Assembly: GCA_027311025.1 (NCBI GenBank)
Contig: DAICZS010000008.1
Span: 1 to 45,551, forward strand
Length of the DNA: 45,551 bases
Source of the DNA: Ferrovaceae bacterium
Lineage (GTDB): Bacteria > Pseudomonadota > Gammaproteobacteria > Burkholderiales > Ferrovaceae
Direction: 5' to 3'
Part shown: in pieces, positions 10,072 to 17,738 of the stretch
Numbering within the stretch: the first letter of the stretch is position 1
Layout of the letters: every line of letters begins with the position of its first letter
Notes under the pieces: generated by a model
The model's database searches: none
What the model was told of the DNA's origin: nothing
Seen by the model: only the letters and a program-made list of their open reading frames with translations
Position numbers and translations under genes: made by a program

Positions 10072-10994
10072 CAGCCAAAGAAAAAGGCGCGCTCAAAACG
10101 GCGCGCATCCCCATCAAGATCGTTCCGCAGGCTCCCCTGCGCAAGCCCGACTGGATTCGGGTGCGCACCGCCAGCAGCCCGCGTTTCAACGAAATCAAGG
10201 CCATCCTGCGGGAAAACCGGTTGCATTCCGTGTGTGAAGAGGCGTCCTGCCCCAATATCGGCGAATGTTTCAGCCACGGCACCGCAACCTTCATGATCAT
10301 GGGTGACCGCTGCACGCGCCGCTGCCCATTCTGTGACGTGGGACACGGGCGTCCCGACCCGCTGGATGCGGACGAGCCCCATCACCTGGCACAGAGCATC
10401 GCGCAAATGAAATTGCGGTATGTGGTGGTAACGAGCGTGGACCGTGACGACCTGCGCGACGGCGGGGCTGAACACTTTTCTCATTGCATCCGTGAAATTC
10501 GCAGTCAGTCGCCGGGCACCCAGATCGAAGTACTGGTTCCTGATTTCAGGGGGCGGCTCGACCTTGCCCTGGAAATTCTTGGACAGTCCCTGCCGGACGT
10601 CATGAACCATAACCTCGAAACCGTGCCGCGCCTCTACAAACAGGCGCGCCCGGGGTCTGATTATGCGCATTCACTGATGCTGCTCAAGCGCTTCAAGGCA
10701 GCCCATCCCCAGGTGTCCACCAAGTCCGGCCTGATGGTGGGTCTGGGAGAGACCGATGAGGAAATCCTCGAGGTGATGCGCGATCTGCGTGCCCACGCCG
10801 TGGACATGCTGACCATTGGGCAATACCTGCAACCCACGCTGCACCACTTGCCGGTGAGTCGCTTTGTCACGCCGGAACGCTTTCAGGAGTTTCAGCGGGA
10901 AGCGCTGGAAATGGGTTTTGCGCATGCAGCCTGCGGGCCGTTGGTCCGTTCCAGCTATCACGCCGACCGCCAGGCACAAGCTGCGGGGGTTTGA
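10068..10994 (+). CDS. lipA: LipA, lipoyl synthase (radical SAM)
   Basis: Inserts two sulfurs into protein-bound octanoyl groups. From the ATG at 10068 (ATGA overlap with lipB) the protein has 308 residues. The auxiliary-cluster cysteines are C56, C61 and C67. The radical-SAM motif is C82-x3-C86-x2-C89. The C-terminal [10 protein letters not shown] carries the conserved RSSYH. An in-frame GTG six codons upstream is a less likely start. The gene ends the plus-strand operon, and its stop is 8 bases before a large perfect inverted repeat. Confidence 0.95.
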   Translation: MTAKEKGALKTARIPIKIVPQAPLRKPDWIRVRTASSPRFNEIKAILRENRLHSVCEEASCPNIGECFSHGTATFMIMGDRCTRRCPFCDVGHGRPDPLDADEPHHLAQSIAQMKLRYVVVTSVDRDDLRDGGAEHFSHCIREIRSQSPGTQIEVLVPDFRGRLDLALEILGQSLPDVMNHNLETVPRLYKQARPGSDYAHSLMLLKRFKAAHPQVSTKSGLMVGLGETDEEILEVMRDLRAHAVDMLTIGQYLQPTLHHLPVSRFVTPERFQEFQREALEMGFAHAACGPLVRSSYHADRQAQAAGV

Positions 10995-11002
10995 GCGCTG
11001 AC

Positions 11003-11093
11003 GAACCGGGACAAATGAGAAATTGGGAAATTGGGGACAGACCCCAATTGGGGGTCTGTCCCCAATTTCCCAATTTCTCATTTGTCCCGGTTC
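11003..11093. repeat. Perfect 43-bp inverted repeat with 5-nt loop
   Basis: Bases 11003-11045 are the exact reverse complement of 11051-11093, with AATTG as the 5-base centre. The inner part contains GGGGACAGACCCC. The element lies between convergent lipA and the M23 peptidase gene and could form a very stable hairpin in either transcript, so it probably works as a bidirectional terminator or mRNA end-stabiliser. The right arm also supplies the last codons and stop (11078-11080) of the peptidase gene. Such long perfect palindromes are unusual for plain terminators and resemble a mobile REP/MITE-like repeat; that origin is inference. Confidence 0.9.
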
Positions 11094-12043
11094 ATTGCGG
11101 AAGCATTGCCCAGCCAGTACCAGCCGAGAAAATCTTTCGGGTCGATCGTCCGTCCGGTTGCGGCGATGATTTCATAATGCAGGTGGGGCCCCGTGGAACG
11201 GCCCGTGCTACCCACCTGGCCGATGAGCTGGTGGTGACTGACGTGGTCACCCAGTTTGACCCGGATGGTCTTGAGATGGCCGTAACGGGTCAGGAATCCA
11301 TTGGCATGCCTGATTTCCACCATGTTCCCATAACTGCCGCTCCATTCTGCCGTGACGATTTCGCCATCGGCCGTGGCAAACACGGGTTCGCCTGACTTGC
11401 TTTCCAGATCCAGGCCCGAATGGGTGGCCAGGCGGCCGTTGATGGGATCGTGACGATAACCAAACTCACTGGAGACGCTGAGCTCATGGTCCAGCGGATT
11501 GCCAATGGGAAGGCTTGCAATGAGGCTGTAATTTTCTTTCAGATCGGCTCTCAACTGGTCTGCAAGACTTTTCATCTTCTCGGCGTCTTGCGAATAGACA
11601 TCGAAGAGGGCGTTAAAATCCTGGGTGGCCAGAGGCGGCTGATTGTAGCCCAGGGGAATGTAGGGTCCGCCCGAATTCCTTGAAGCGCGACTGGCCCCGC
11701 CCTTGGCATCCCTGGTCTGCACGTAATTCAACAGGTTGTTTTTCAGCGCGTCGATGTCTCTCAGGCTGTCGAATGCGGACTTCAGATCGGTCTGGATCTT
11801 GGTCAGCTGGTCGCTGTATTTGGACTCGAGGCGGGATTTGTCATCGGGCGAGAGCACGCCGCCAATTTCCCGGACGATGTCCGGACGCTGATTGAGCGTA
11901 ATGCGCAATCCAATGAAATTGATCAGCGCACCCAGTCCCACGGAAGCCAGCACCATCACTCCGGCAATGATATAAAGCTTCTTGCGGGTGATCGCAAACT
12001 TCACGACCCTGCCGGTTGCGCCGCTGATCCAGATCAATTGCAT
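11078..12043 (-). CDS. M23 (LytM-type) peptidoglycan endopeptidase, membrane-anchored
   Basis: Zinc metallopeptidase expected to cut peptide cross-links of the wall. 321 residues from the ATG at 12043: an N-terminal MQLIWISGATGRVVKF leader, one membrane helix at about 27-50, a helical region of about 100 residues, then the catalytic domain with HSGLD, YGHL and HLHYE. All the metal and catalytic positions of an active LytM domain are therefore present. A GTG 17 codons upstream is an alternative start; neither has a good binding site. It is divergent from a bactofilin gene, a pairing seen elsewhere between bactofilins and M23 enzymes. The final residues NRDK are encoded by the arm of the palindrome, so the natural C-terminus may have been replaced. 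Confidence 0.9.
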   Translation of the reverse strand: MQLIWISGATGRVVKFAITRKKLYIIAGVMVLASVGLGALINFIGLRITLNQRPDIVREIGGVLSPDDKSRLESKYSDQLTKIQTDLKSAFDSLRDIDALKNNLLNYVQTRDAKGGASRASRNSGGPYIPLGYNQPPLATQDFNALFDVYSQDAEKMKSLADQLRADLKENYSLIASLPIGNPLDHELSVSSEFGYRHDPINGRLATHSGLDLESKSGEPVFATADGEIVTAEWSGSYGNMVEIRHANGFLTRYGHLKTIRVKLGDHVSHHQLIGQVGSTGRSTGPHLHYEIIAATGRTIDPKDFLGWYWLGNASAMNRDK

Positions 12044-12117
12044 GTCAGTCGAACGGTACGAAATGGAGTTGAAGGGATAAACTTGCCAAAACACGCTCCC
12101 GAAGAGACAGGGTTCTG

Positions 12118-12513
12118 ATGAAGCTGGGAATACTCAAACGCAAAGGCAGAGGCAAAGACAAGATGTCCAACGACGTCGAGCATTTTGATTCCTTTATTGG
12201 ACAGTCCACCAACATCTTTGGCCGCATGGAAATTCATGCCAGCATCCGGATCGACGGCAAAGTCCAGGGGGACCTCGAAACGCCACCCCATTCCAGAATC
12301 ACGATTGCCCTCGGCAAATCCGGTGATGTTGTCGGCGACATCAAGGCCCACCGGGTGCTCATCGCCGGGAAGGTTCATGGAAACATCTATGCGGCTGAAC
12401 ATGTGGAGCTGGCCAGGACGGCCCATGTGATGGGCGACATTTCCTTCCAGTCCATTCGCGTGGAACACGGCGCCCATGTCGAGGGACATCTCATCAAAAA
12501 AGCCACGAAGTAA
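12118..12513 (+). CDS. Bactofilin 1 (polymer-forming cytoskeletal protein)
   Basis: Bactofilins form nucleotide-independent filaments from a right-handed beta-helix and often recruit wall hydrolases. The 131-residue protein has a basic N-terminal tail rich in Lys and Arg, then repeating strands with the family GxVxG pattern (IDGKVQGDL, KSGDVVGDI, IAGKVHGNI, AHVMGDI, AHVEGHL). The ATG is preceded by CAGGG. It is divergent from the M23 gene and convergent with bactofilin 2. Partner and filament geometry cannot be read from sequence. Confidence 0.9.
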   Translation: MKLGILKRKGRGKDKMSNDVEHFDSFIGQSTNIFGRMEIHASIRIDGKVQGDLETPPHSRITIALGKSGDVVGDIKAHRVLIAGKVHGNIYAAEHVELARTAHVMGDISFQSIRVEHGAHVEGHLIKKATK

Positions 12514-12530
12514 AGGCTGACACCAGCCTT
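12513..12530. terminator. Possible bidirectional terminator hairpin between convergent bactofilin genes
   Basis: A 7-bp perfect stem, AAGGCTG with CAGCCTT around an ACAC loop, fills the 15-base gap between the stop codons of bactofilins 1 and 2. A-rich and T-rich flanks are minimal, so termination may be weak. Confidence 0.35.
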
Positions 12531-12954
12531 AGCCCGTCGGTAGCTGCTTGATTTCGCCCATGATCACGCCACCCTTTTGAATGGTCAGTTTTTTGTATGT
12601 GATCTTGCCGGACACCGTCGCACGCCCCCCGATGATCAGGTCGCCACACGAGACCGTCCCTGACAGTCGCCCCTTGACATTGATGACTGCAGAATTCACG
12701 ATGCCATCCACGGCACCGGTGGCACTGATGTTGAGGGCCGAAAGGTTGACGGTACCGCTGAGCTTGCCTTCCACAGACAACGACCCCGTTGCATTCACTT
12801 CCCCTACAAAGGAAAAGCCCTCGCTGATGATCGAGGGTTTATGCTGGGGCCCGGTGCTCGACGCAACCTGATCCCCAGAAACGGGCAGGCTCTCCGGGCC
12901 CTCTGAGGCCTCGGTTTCCTTGTCCCTGGACCCGCCTTTGCTAAAAATAGCCAT
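12529..12954 (-). CDS. Bactofilin 2 (polymer-forming cytoskeletal protein)
   Basis: 141 residues. A low-complexity N-terminal tail of about 40 residues (charged, then Ser/Pro-rich) precedes the bactofilin core from about SIISEGFSFVGEV. The repeating pattern is seen in VEGKLSGTV, ATGAVDGIV, VKGRLSGTV, IGGRATVSG and a final KGGVIMGEI. It lies 6 bases after bactofilin 3 on the same strand and is surely co-transcribed with it. It differs enough from bactofilins 1 and 3 in tail and strand sequence that the three are not recent copies. Confidence 0.9.
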   Translation of the reverse strand: MAIFSKGGSRDKETEASEGPESLPVSGDQVASSTGPQHKPSIISEGFSFVGEVNATGSLSVEGKLSGTVNLSALNISATGAVDGIVNSAVINVKGRLSGTVSCGDLIIGGRATVSGKITYKKLTIQKGGVIMGEIKQLPTG

Positions 12955-12960
12955 GGCTCA

Positions 12961-13353
12961 TTACACCTCGTCAGGAGTAGGGGTGAACGGTTCCATGGGC
13001 TGCGCCTGTTCTGACTCGACGCGATTGATTTTTTCGATCTGGCCTTGCAGCACGCCATTCTTTTCGATTTCAATTTCCACATACTTGACGTCGCCAATGA
13101 CGGAGCCAGTGGAGCGGATGAAGAGCGACTTGTTGGCCACCAGGGAGTCGTGCAATTCACCCAGCACATGAACCACTTCTGCCCTGACAGAGCCCTTGAT
13201 GAAGCCCGTTTCGCTGATGTTGACCTGGTGTGCGGAAATATCGCCCTCCAGGATGCCTGCTACGGTGGCAATATTGGGAACAGAAAAGTTTCCTTTGACG
13301 GTAACCCCTTCACCCACGAACAGGCACCCGGACTGAACAACGGTATCGGACAT
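12961..13353 (-). CDS. Bactofilin 3 (polymer-forming cytoskeletal protein)
   Basis: 130 residues. The beta-helix core starts almost at the N-terminus (LFVGEGVTVKGNF, VAGILEGDI, ETGFIKGSV, STGSVIGDV, KNGVLQGQI), followed by an acidic, Pro-rich C-terminal tail of about 25 residues. A strong AGGGGAG ribosome-binding site precedes the ATG. Upstream is a 173-base gap to the ketosynthase gene, on the same strand. That gap holds a short inverted repeat (13400-13432) but no promoter I can defend. Confidence 0.9.
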   Translation of the reverse strand: MSDTVVQSGCLFVGEGVTVKGNFSVPNIATVAGILEGDISAHQVNISETGFIKGSVRAEVVHVLGELHDSLVANKSLFIRSTGSVIGDVKYVEIEIEKNGVLQGQIEKINRVESEQAQPMEPFTPTPDEV

Positions 13354-13399
13354 TATGATTGCTCCCCTCTAACCCCAAGCCCCACTTCAGGCTGAATTT

Positions 13400-13432
13400 A
13401 ATTGATTTGCTCTGGATCTGCCCCCATCAATT
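13400..13432. repeat. Short imperfectly spaced inverted repeat in the bactofilin 3 upstream region
   Basis: AATTGAT (13400-13406) is repeated in inverted form as ATCAATT (13426-13432) with 19 bases between. It lies in the 173-base space between the ketosynthase stop and bactofilin 3. It could be an operator, a weak hairpin or chance; 7-bp arms give little certainty. Confidence 0.3.
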
Positions 13433-13526
13433 CGGGGTAAATATTAGCATCAGTGCTGCCGAACTGCTGCAAAAATTGTCCTTCCAGTCGTCAGCGGCAA
13501 CCTCAAAGGAAGTTTCATTCCCGTCT

Positions 13527-14762
13527 TTATGTGCAATAACGACGCGCGATCAGGACAGCGTTGTTGCCGCCAAACCCAAAGGAATTGCTCATGACGGTAT
13601 CGAGTGTGGCCAGCCGGCGCGCGCCTTCTGCCACGTAATCCAGATCGCATTCGGGGTCGGGGTGTCGCAGGTGTGCCGTGGGAGGAGCCGTGTGGGTGCG
13701 CAATGCACCCAGGGCCACCACCATTTCCACGGCACCCGTTGCGCCCATCAAATGGCCGTGCAGGGCCTTGGTGGCGCTGACGGGTATGCGTTGGGCCACG
13801 TCACCAAACACGGCCTTGATTGCCTGGGTTTCAATGACGTCCCCCACCACCGTGCCCGTGCCATGCGCATTGATGTAGTGAATGTCGCCGGGAGACAGTG
13901 CAGCCTGGGCCAGGGCCTGTTGCATGGCGCGTGCCTGGCCTGCCGCATCCGGTTGGGTGATATGGCCGGCATCGGTGCTGTTGCCATACCCCACCAGTTC
14001 AGCCAGGATTGTGGCGCCTCTGGCCCTGGCCGAAGCCGCTTCTTCCAGCACCAGGGCACCTGCCCCCTCACCCAGGATAAATCCGCTGCGGTGTTTGTCG
14101 AATGGGCGGCAGGAGGTTTCAGGGTGATCGGGGTCGGGGCGCGCCAGCGTCTGCAGGGACTCCCAGGCCTTCATCACGCCCTGGGTGAGCAGGGCCTCTG
14201 CCCCCCCCGCCACTGCGTAACGGATCCGTCCGGAGCGAATGGCCGTATAGGCCTCACCGATGGCCACTGCAGAGGATGAGCAGGCCGAGCTGTAGGTAAA
14301 GCTGGGGCCACGAATTTTATATTCGATGCCAATCTGACCCGTGGATGAATTCGCCATGAACATGACGATGGTGGAGGGGCGCGGTCGGGTTGCGTGGTGC
14401 AGCAGCGACTCGACATAGGCGTGCTCAAGCGTCGTTGCGCCACCCATACCCGTACCCCAGAAGATGCCGCAGTCCAGGCCCGCCTCGCTGCTGAAATCCA
14501 GTTGCGCCTGGGCGATCGCCTCACGGGTTGCCAACAGGGACAATTGTGCGACGCGATCCAGTGCCAGCCGTCGCAACTTCGGAAAATGATCTTCCACGGA
14601 CACGGTCACCGGGGCCGCAAGCGGCGAACTGAGGCTTCCTATCCAGGGCGTATCGAGCGGACGCACCCCGGAGTGCCCCTGGTTGAGGGCGGTGATGAGA
14701 CTGTCTGCGTCTCCTCCCAATGGCGTGAGCGCGCCGACTCCGGTAACGACGACACGATGCAT
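13527..14762 (-). CDS. Beta-ketoacyl-ACP synthase, FabF/KAS II-like
   Basis: Decarboxylative Claisen condensing enzyme extending acyl-ACP with malonyl-ACP. In the 411 residues the KAS triad is complete: Cys161 in SSACSSSAVAIG, His300 in INAHGTGT and His337 in the KALHGHLMGATG block, with the structural Lys332. The glycine-rich C-terminal NSFGFGGNNA is present. The active-site context SACSSS differs from the TACAT usual in housekeeping FabF and is more like secondary-metabolite ketosynthases. It follows a dedicated ACP by 2 bases and a Cys-type hydrolase, so it probably serves a specialised acyl product rather than bulk fatty-acid synthesis. That role is inference. Confidence 0.88.
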   Translation of the reverse strand: MHRVVVTGVGALTPLGGDADSLITALNQGHSGVRPLDTPWIGSLSSPLAAPVTVSVEDHFPKLRRLALDRVAQLSLLATREAIAQAQLDFSSEAGLDCGIFWGTGMGGATTLEHAYVESLLHHATRPRPSTIVMFMANSSTGQIGIEYKIRGPSFTYSSACSSSAVAIGEAYTAIRSGRIRYAVAGGAEALLTQGVMKAWESLQTLARPDPDHPETSCRPFDKHRSGFILGEGAGALVLEEAASARARGATILAELVGYGNSTDAGHITQPDAAGQARAMQQALAQAALSPGDIHYINAHGTGTVVGDVIETQAIKAVFGDVAQRIPVSATKALHGHLMGATGAVEMVVALGALRTHTAPPTAHLRHPDPECDLDYVAEGARRLATLDTVMSNSFGFGGNNAVLIARRYCT

Positions 14763-14764
14763 GA

Positions 14765-15031
14765 TCAGGAAGCGGTACCCCCGTCGCCAAGCGATATGCC
14801 CTGCTGCTTCACCATCACATCCACTTCACGGGCAATATCACCCACGGTTTTGATGGGAACGGGCTCTCCTGTCATCTTCAGCTTGAACTTGTCTTCCAGC
14901 ATGAACATGAACTCCACCGTGGCCAGGGAATCGACGCCCAACTCTTCCAGTCGGGACTCGGGTTGCACCTGTTCCGGCGTCAACCCGAATTCTTCCACCA
15001 ACATTTTTTGAATGACAGGCAATGAACTCAT
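14765..15031 (-). CDS. Acyl carrier protein (dedicated, FabF-linked)
   Basis: 88-residue carrier protein with the phosphopantetheine attachment site Ser35 in LGVDSLATVEF and an acidic helix II, as in ACPs. It is longer at the C-terminus than AcpP and does not sit beside fabG/fabF of a normal fatty-acid operon. The correct start is the ATG at 15031, just after the hydrolase stop; a longer frame in this phase runs back through the hydrolase gene and is not real. The ketosynthase begins 2 bases downstream, so the two are coupled. Confidence 0.9.
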   Translation of the reverse strand: MSSLPVIQKMLVEEFGLTPEQVQPESRLEELGVDSLATVEFMFMLEDKFKLKMTGEPVPIKTVGDIAREVDVMVKQQGISLGDGGTAS

Positions 15032-15041
15032 AATTTCTGCT

Positions 15042-15875
15042 TCAGCCCACCAACTGCAGTCCCAGGCGACCATCCTGCACCATGGGTGCCGATTGTGACC
15101 TGATGAACTCCAGCGTTTCCTGGGCGACGCGCTCCTTTTCAAAATCCATGGTAATGATGTGATAGCAATTTTCCAGCAGAACCTTTTTGACCTGCCGGGA
15201 AGCGATGCTCTTTTCAATGATGTCAGCGTTACGCGGACTGGCCAGATCGTCTTCGATGGCATGCATGATCAGCGTGGGCGCTGAAACTGCTTGAAGGTTG
15301 CGCCGCACTTCCTTCATCAACCGCTCGGATTCGAATACGCCCGTCAGCGGGGATTGCGATGAGCCCAGGGCGGAGGTTCCCCTCCTGGCCATCTGGGTAG
15401 CCACCCACTGACGGATACGCTCATCCTTGAGGCCATAGGGCGGACGCTCGGTAAGCGACATCATGAACCGCACCGGCGTGTAATACCCCAGAAACTTGAA
15501 CCAGCGCATCCAGGTCACATTCCAGCCATCGTAACGCAAGGGCGCAGAATAAAGACAGAGCGCGTGGATGTCCGCACTGCGTTTTGCAGCCAGCATGAGG
15601 CACAGGTCGGCACCGATGCAAAGCCCCGCAACGCTGACTTCCTCATGTTCGCGCTTTAACGCGTCAAATTGCGCCTCGACCTGTTCCAGCCAATGCCGCC
15701 AGTGGGTGGTCTGGCTTGGAATGGCCTCGTCGAAGACGGAATATCCCTGAATATTGGGGATGCGGACGGTGTAGCCGCCAGCCACATTGAGCTTGCGGCC
15801 AATGTATTGCAGCTGCTGCGGCGTACCGTACAGGCCGTGCAACAGCAGCACGGCACCGCGTCCTTTACCCAACAT
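15042..15875 (-). CDS. Alpha/beta hydrolase with Cys at the nucleophile elbow
   Basis: 277-residue alpha/beta-hydrolase-fold protein resembling carboxylesterases: oxyanion HGLYGTP near 13-19, probable acid Asp209 in HAIEDD and His239 in NCYHIITMD. The nucleophile elbow reads G-L-C86-I-G instead of G-x-S-x-G, as in polyhydroxyalkanoate synthases, so a thioester-type acyl intermediate is plausible. It heads the ACP-ketosynthase unit; a thioesterase or acyltransferase acting on the ACP product is my inference. The ATG at 15875 lacks a binding site. The frame stays open upstream, and a CTG at 15917 would add 14 plausible residues (RQPREWQAIDTIN). Confidence 0.85.
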   Translation of the reverse strand: MLGKGRGAVLLLHGLYGTPQQLQYIGRKLNVAGGYTVRIPNIQGYSVFDEAIPSQTTHWRHWLEQVEAQFDALKREHEEVSVAGLCIGADLCLMLAAKRSADIHALCLYSAPLRYDGWNVTWMRWFKFLGYYTPVRFMMSLTERPPYGLKDERIRQWVATQMARRGTSALGSSQSPLTGVFESERLMKEVRRNLQAVSAPTLIMHAIEDDLASPRNADIIEKSIASRQVKKVLLENCYHIITMDFEKERVAQETLEFIRSQSAPMVQDGRLGLQLVG

Positions 15876-15961
15876 GTTAATCGTATCGATGGCCTGCCAC
15901 TCCCTCGGTTGGCGCAGGAAATTCTCTCTGCAATAATTGGTTACAATTGCCTGTAGCTTGC

Positions 15962-15967
15962 ATTATA
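15962..15967 (-). promoter_or_regulatory. Possible -10 element for the hydrolase-ACP-ketosynthase unit
   Basis: A perfect TATAAT on the minus strand lies in the 100-base gap between ychF and the hydrolase gene, about 85 bases before the annotated ATG. No good -35 hexamer is seen at 16-18 bases. If used, it would separate this unit from the upstream ychF operon. Confidence 0.35.
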
Positions 15968-15975
15968 GGGGAAGT

Positions 15976-17067
15976 CTAGACGTTGAACCGAAAATGCATC
16001 ACGTCGCCGTCCTGAACCCGGTATTCCTTACCCTCCAGACGCATTTTTCCGGCTTCCTTGGCCCCCTGCTCGCCCCGGCAGGACACGAAGTCATTAAAGG
16101 CAATGACTTCGGCACGAATGAAGCCGCGTTCAAAATCGTTATGGATGACAGCAGCAGCGCGAGGGGCGGTATCCCCTGCGTGGATGGTCCAGGCACGCAC
16201 CTCTTTGACCCCTGCGGTGAAATAAGTTTCCAGTCCCAACAAGCGGTACACGGCACGGATCAGGCGATCCAGCCCGGCTTCAGCGAGGCCCATGTCGGCC
16301 AGGAAAAGCGCCTTGTCCTCATCATCCAGATCGGCCATCTGGGCTTCGATGGCAGCACAGATGGGCACCACGGGCGCCCCTTCGGTGCGCGCATGGGCCT
16401 CGACCTGGGCCAGCAGCGGATTGTGATCGAAGCCGCCTTCCAGCACATTGGCCACATACAGCGTGGGCTTTGCCGTGATCAAACAAAGCGGTTTCAACAG
16501 TTCCAGGTCATCGGCGTCCAGCCCCATGGCGCGTACGGGTTGCCCTGTATTGAGTTGCCGTTGCACCCTGTCCAGCAAGGCGAGGAGGCGCACCGCCTCC
16601 TTGTCGCCCGCGCGGGCAGCCTTCTGGGTTCGGACCACGGCCTTTTCCACGGTGGAAAGATCGGCCAGTGCAAGCTCTGTGTTGATGGTTTCGATGTCGT
16701 CCACGGGATCGACCCGGCCGGCCACATGCACCACATTGGGATCTTCGAAGCAGCGGACGACGTGGGCAATGGCATCCGTTTCACGAATATTGGCCAGGAA
16801 CTGGTTGCCCAGACCCTCTCCCTTCGAGGCCCCTGCCACCAGACCCGCAATGTCCACGAATTCAGTCACGGCCGGCACCACGCGTTCGGGTCGTACAATC
16901 TCCGACAGGGCAGCGAGGCGCGAATCGGGCACTTCCACCACACCCACATTGGGTTCGATGGTGCAGAAGGGATAGTTCTCGGCCGCGATGCCCGCCTTGG
17001 TGAGCGCGTTGAAGAGGGTGGACTTGCCCACGTTGGGTAGCCCCACGATGCCGCATTTGAGACTCAT
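15976..17067 (-). CDS. ychF: YchF/Obg-like ribosome-associated ATPase
   Basis: P-loop NTPase of the Obg family that prefers ATP and binds ribosomes, acting in translation and stress responses. 363 residues, as in E. coli. The G1 motif is GLPNVGKST at the N-terminus, a [20 protein letters not shown] block forms the switch region, and the C-terminal TGS-like domain ends with [15 protein letters not shown]. It starts 4 bases after pth, the usual pth-ychF pairing, and is the last gene of the long minus-strand operon. Confidence 0.97.
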   Translation of the reverse strand: MSLKCGIVGLPNVGKSTLFNALTKAGIAAENYPFCTIEPNVGVVEVPDSRLAALSEIVRPERVVPAVTEFVDIAGLVAGASKGEGLGNQFLANIRETDAIAHVVRCFEDPNVVHVAGRVDPVDDIETINTELALADLSTVEKAVVRTQKAARAGDKEAVRLLALLDRVQRQLNTGQPVRAMGLDADDLELLKPLCLITAKPTLYVANVLEGGFDHNPLLAQVEAHARTEGAPVVPICAAIEAQMADLDDEDKALFLADMGLAEAGLDRLIRAVYRLLGLETYFTAGVKEVRAWTIHAGDTAPRAAAVIHNDFERGFIRAEVIAFNDFVSCRGEQGAKEAGKMRLEGKEYRVQDGDVMHFRFNV

Positions 17068-17071
17068 GCCT

Positions 17072-17674
17072 TCAATCCTTGGTTGTCACACCCGCTTTGG
17101 GTGGCGTGTGGAGGGTCATTAATGCCGCCTCTGTCTGGCCCTGGACCAGTTGCGGCAAGATATTCAGGGCGCGCGTCAGGGCCGCATCGATGGCTTCCTG
17201 TTCGGCTTTTGCAGGGCGATGCAGCACATAATCCACCACCTCGTGGCGCTGCCCGGGGTGCCCGATGCCCACCCGCAGCCGCCAGAAGTCAGGCGAATCC
17301 AGGGCAAGCAGCAGGTCTTTCAGACCATTATGGCCCGCAGCCCCGCCACCTTTCTTGAGTTTGATGCCGCCGGGGGGCAAATCCAGCTCGTCATGAACCA
17401 CGAGGATCTGTTCGGGGACTACGCGGTAAAAATGGGCCATGGCGGCAACGGCACGGCCGCTGTCATTCATGTAGGTGCTGGGTTTGAGGAGCCACAGATC
17501 CTGGCCTTGCAGGACAACGCGCGTCACTTCCCCATGAAACCGGGACTCATGACGAAAAGTCGCGGAAGCGATCTGGGCAAGCCGATCCACAAACCAGAAC
17601 CCGGCGTTATGACGCGTATCCTGGTATTCGGCACCTGGGTTGCCGAGCCCCACAATCAATCGCACAACTGTCAT
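17072..17674 (-). CDS. pth: Peptidyl-tRNA hydrolase
   Basis: Releases tRNA from stalled peptidyl-tRNA. 200 residues. Family residues are Asn12 in GLGNPG, catalytic His22 in TRHNAGF, Asn70 in STYMNDSG and Asp95 in VVHDELD. The [12 protein letters not shown] loop is also present. The gene is in the expected rplY-pth-ychF order. A GC-rich hairpin stands just upstream of its start, after rplY. Confidence 0.97.
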   Translation of the reverse strand: MTVVRLIVGLGNPGAEYQDTRHNAGFWFVDRLAQIASATFRHESRFHGEVTRVVLQGQDLWLLKPSTYMNDSGRAVAAMAHFYRVVPEQILVVHDELDLPPGGIKLKKGGGAAGHNGLKDLLLALDSPDFWRLRVGIGHPGQRHEVVDYVLHRPAKAEQEAIDAALTRALNILPQLVQGQTEAALMTLHTPPKAGVTTKD

Positions 17675-17694
17675 CGGGCAGACTCAGGAAACCA

Positions 17695-17721
17695 CCCCGG
17701 ACCGCGTGCTGCAGTCCGGGG
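17695..17721 (-). terminator. Hairpin between rplY and pth
   Basis: CCCCGGAC and GTCCGGGG form an 8-bp perfect stem around an 11-base loop, 17 bases after the rplY stop. On the minus strand the following bases (TGGTTTCC) are only weakly T-rich. It may partially end rplY transcripts or serve as a processing or stability signal, lowering pth/ychF expression relative to the ribosomal protein gene. Confidence 0.45.
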
Positions 17722-17738
17722 CTGGGTGATTGATGGAT

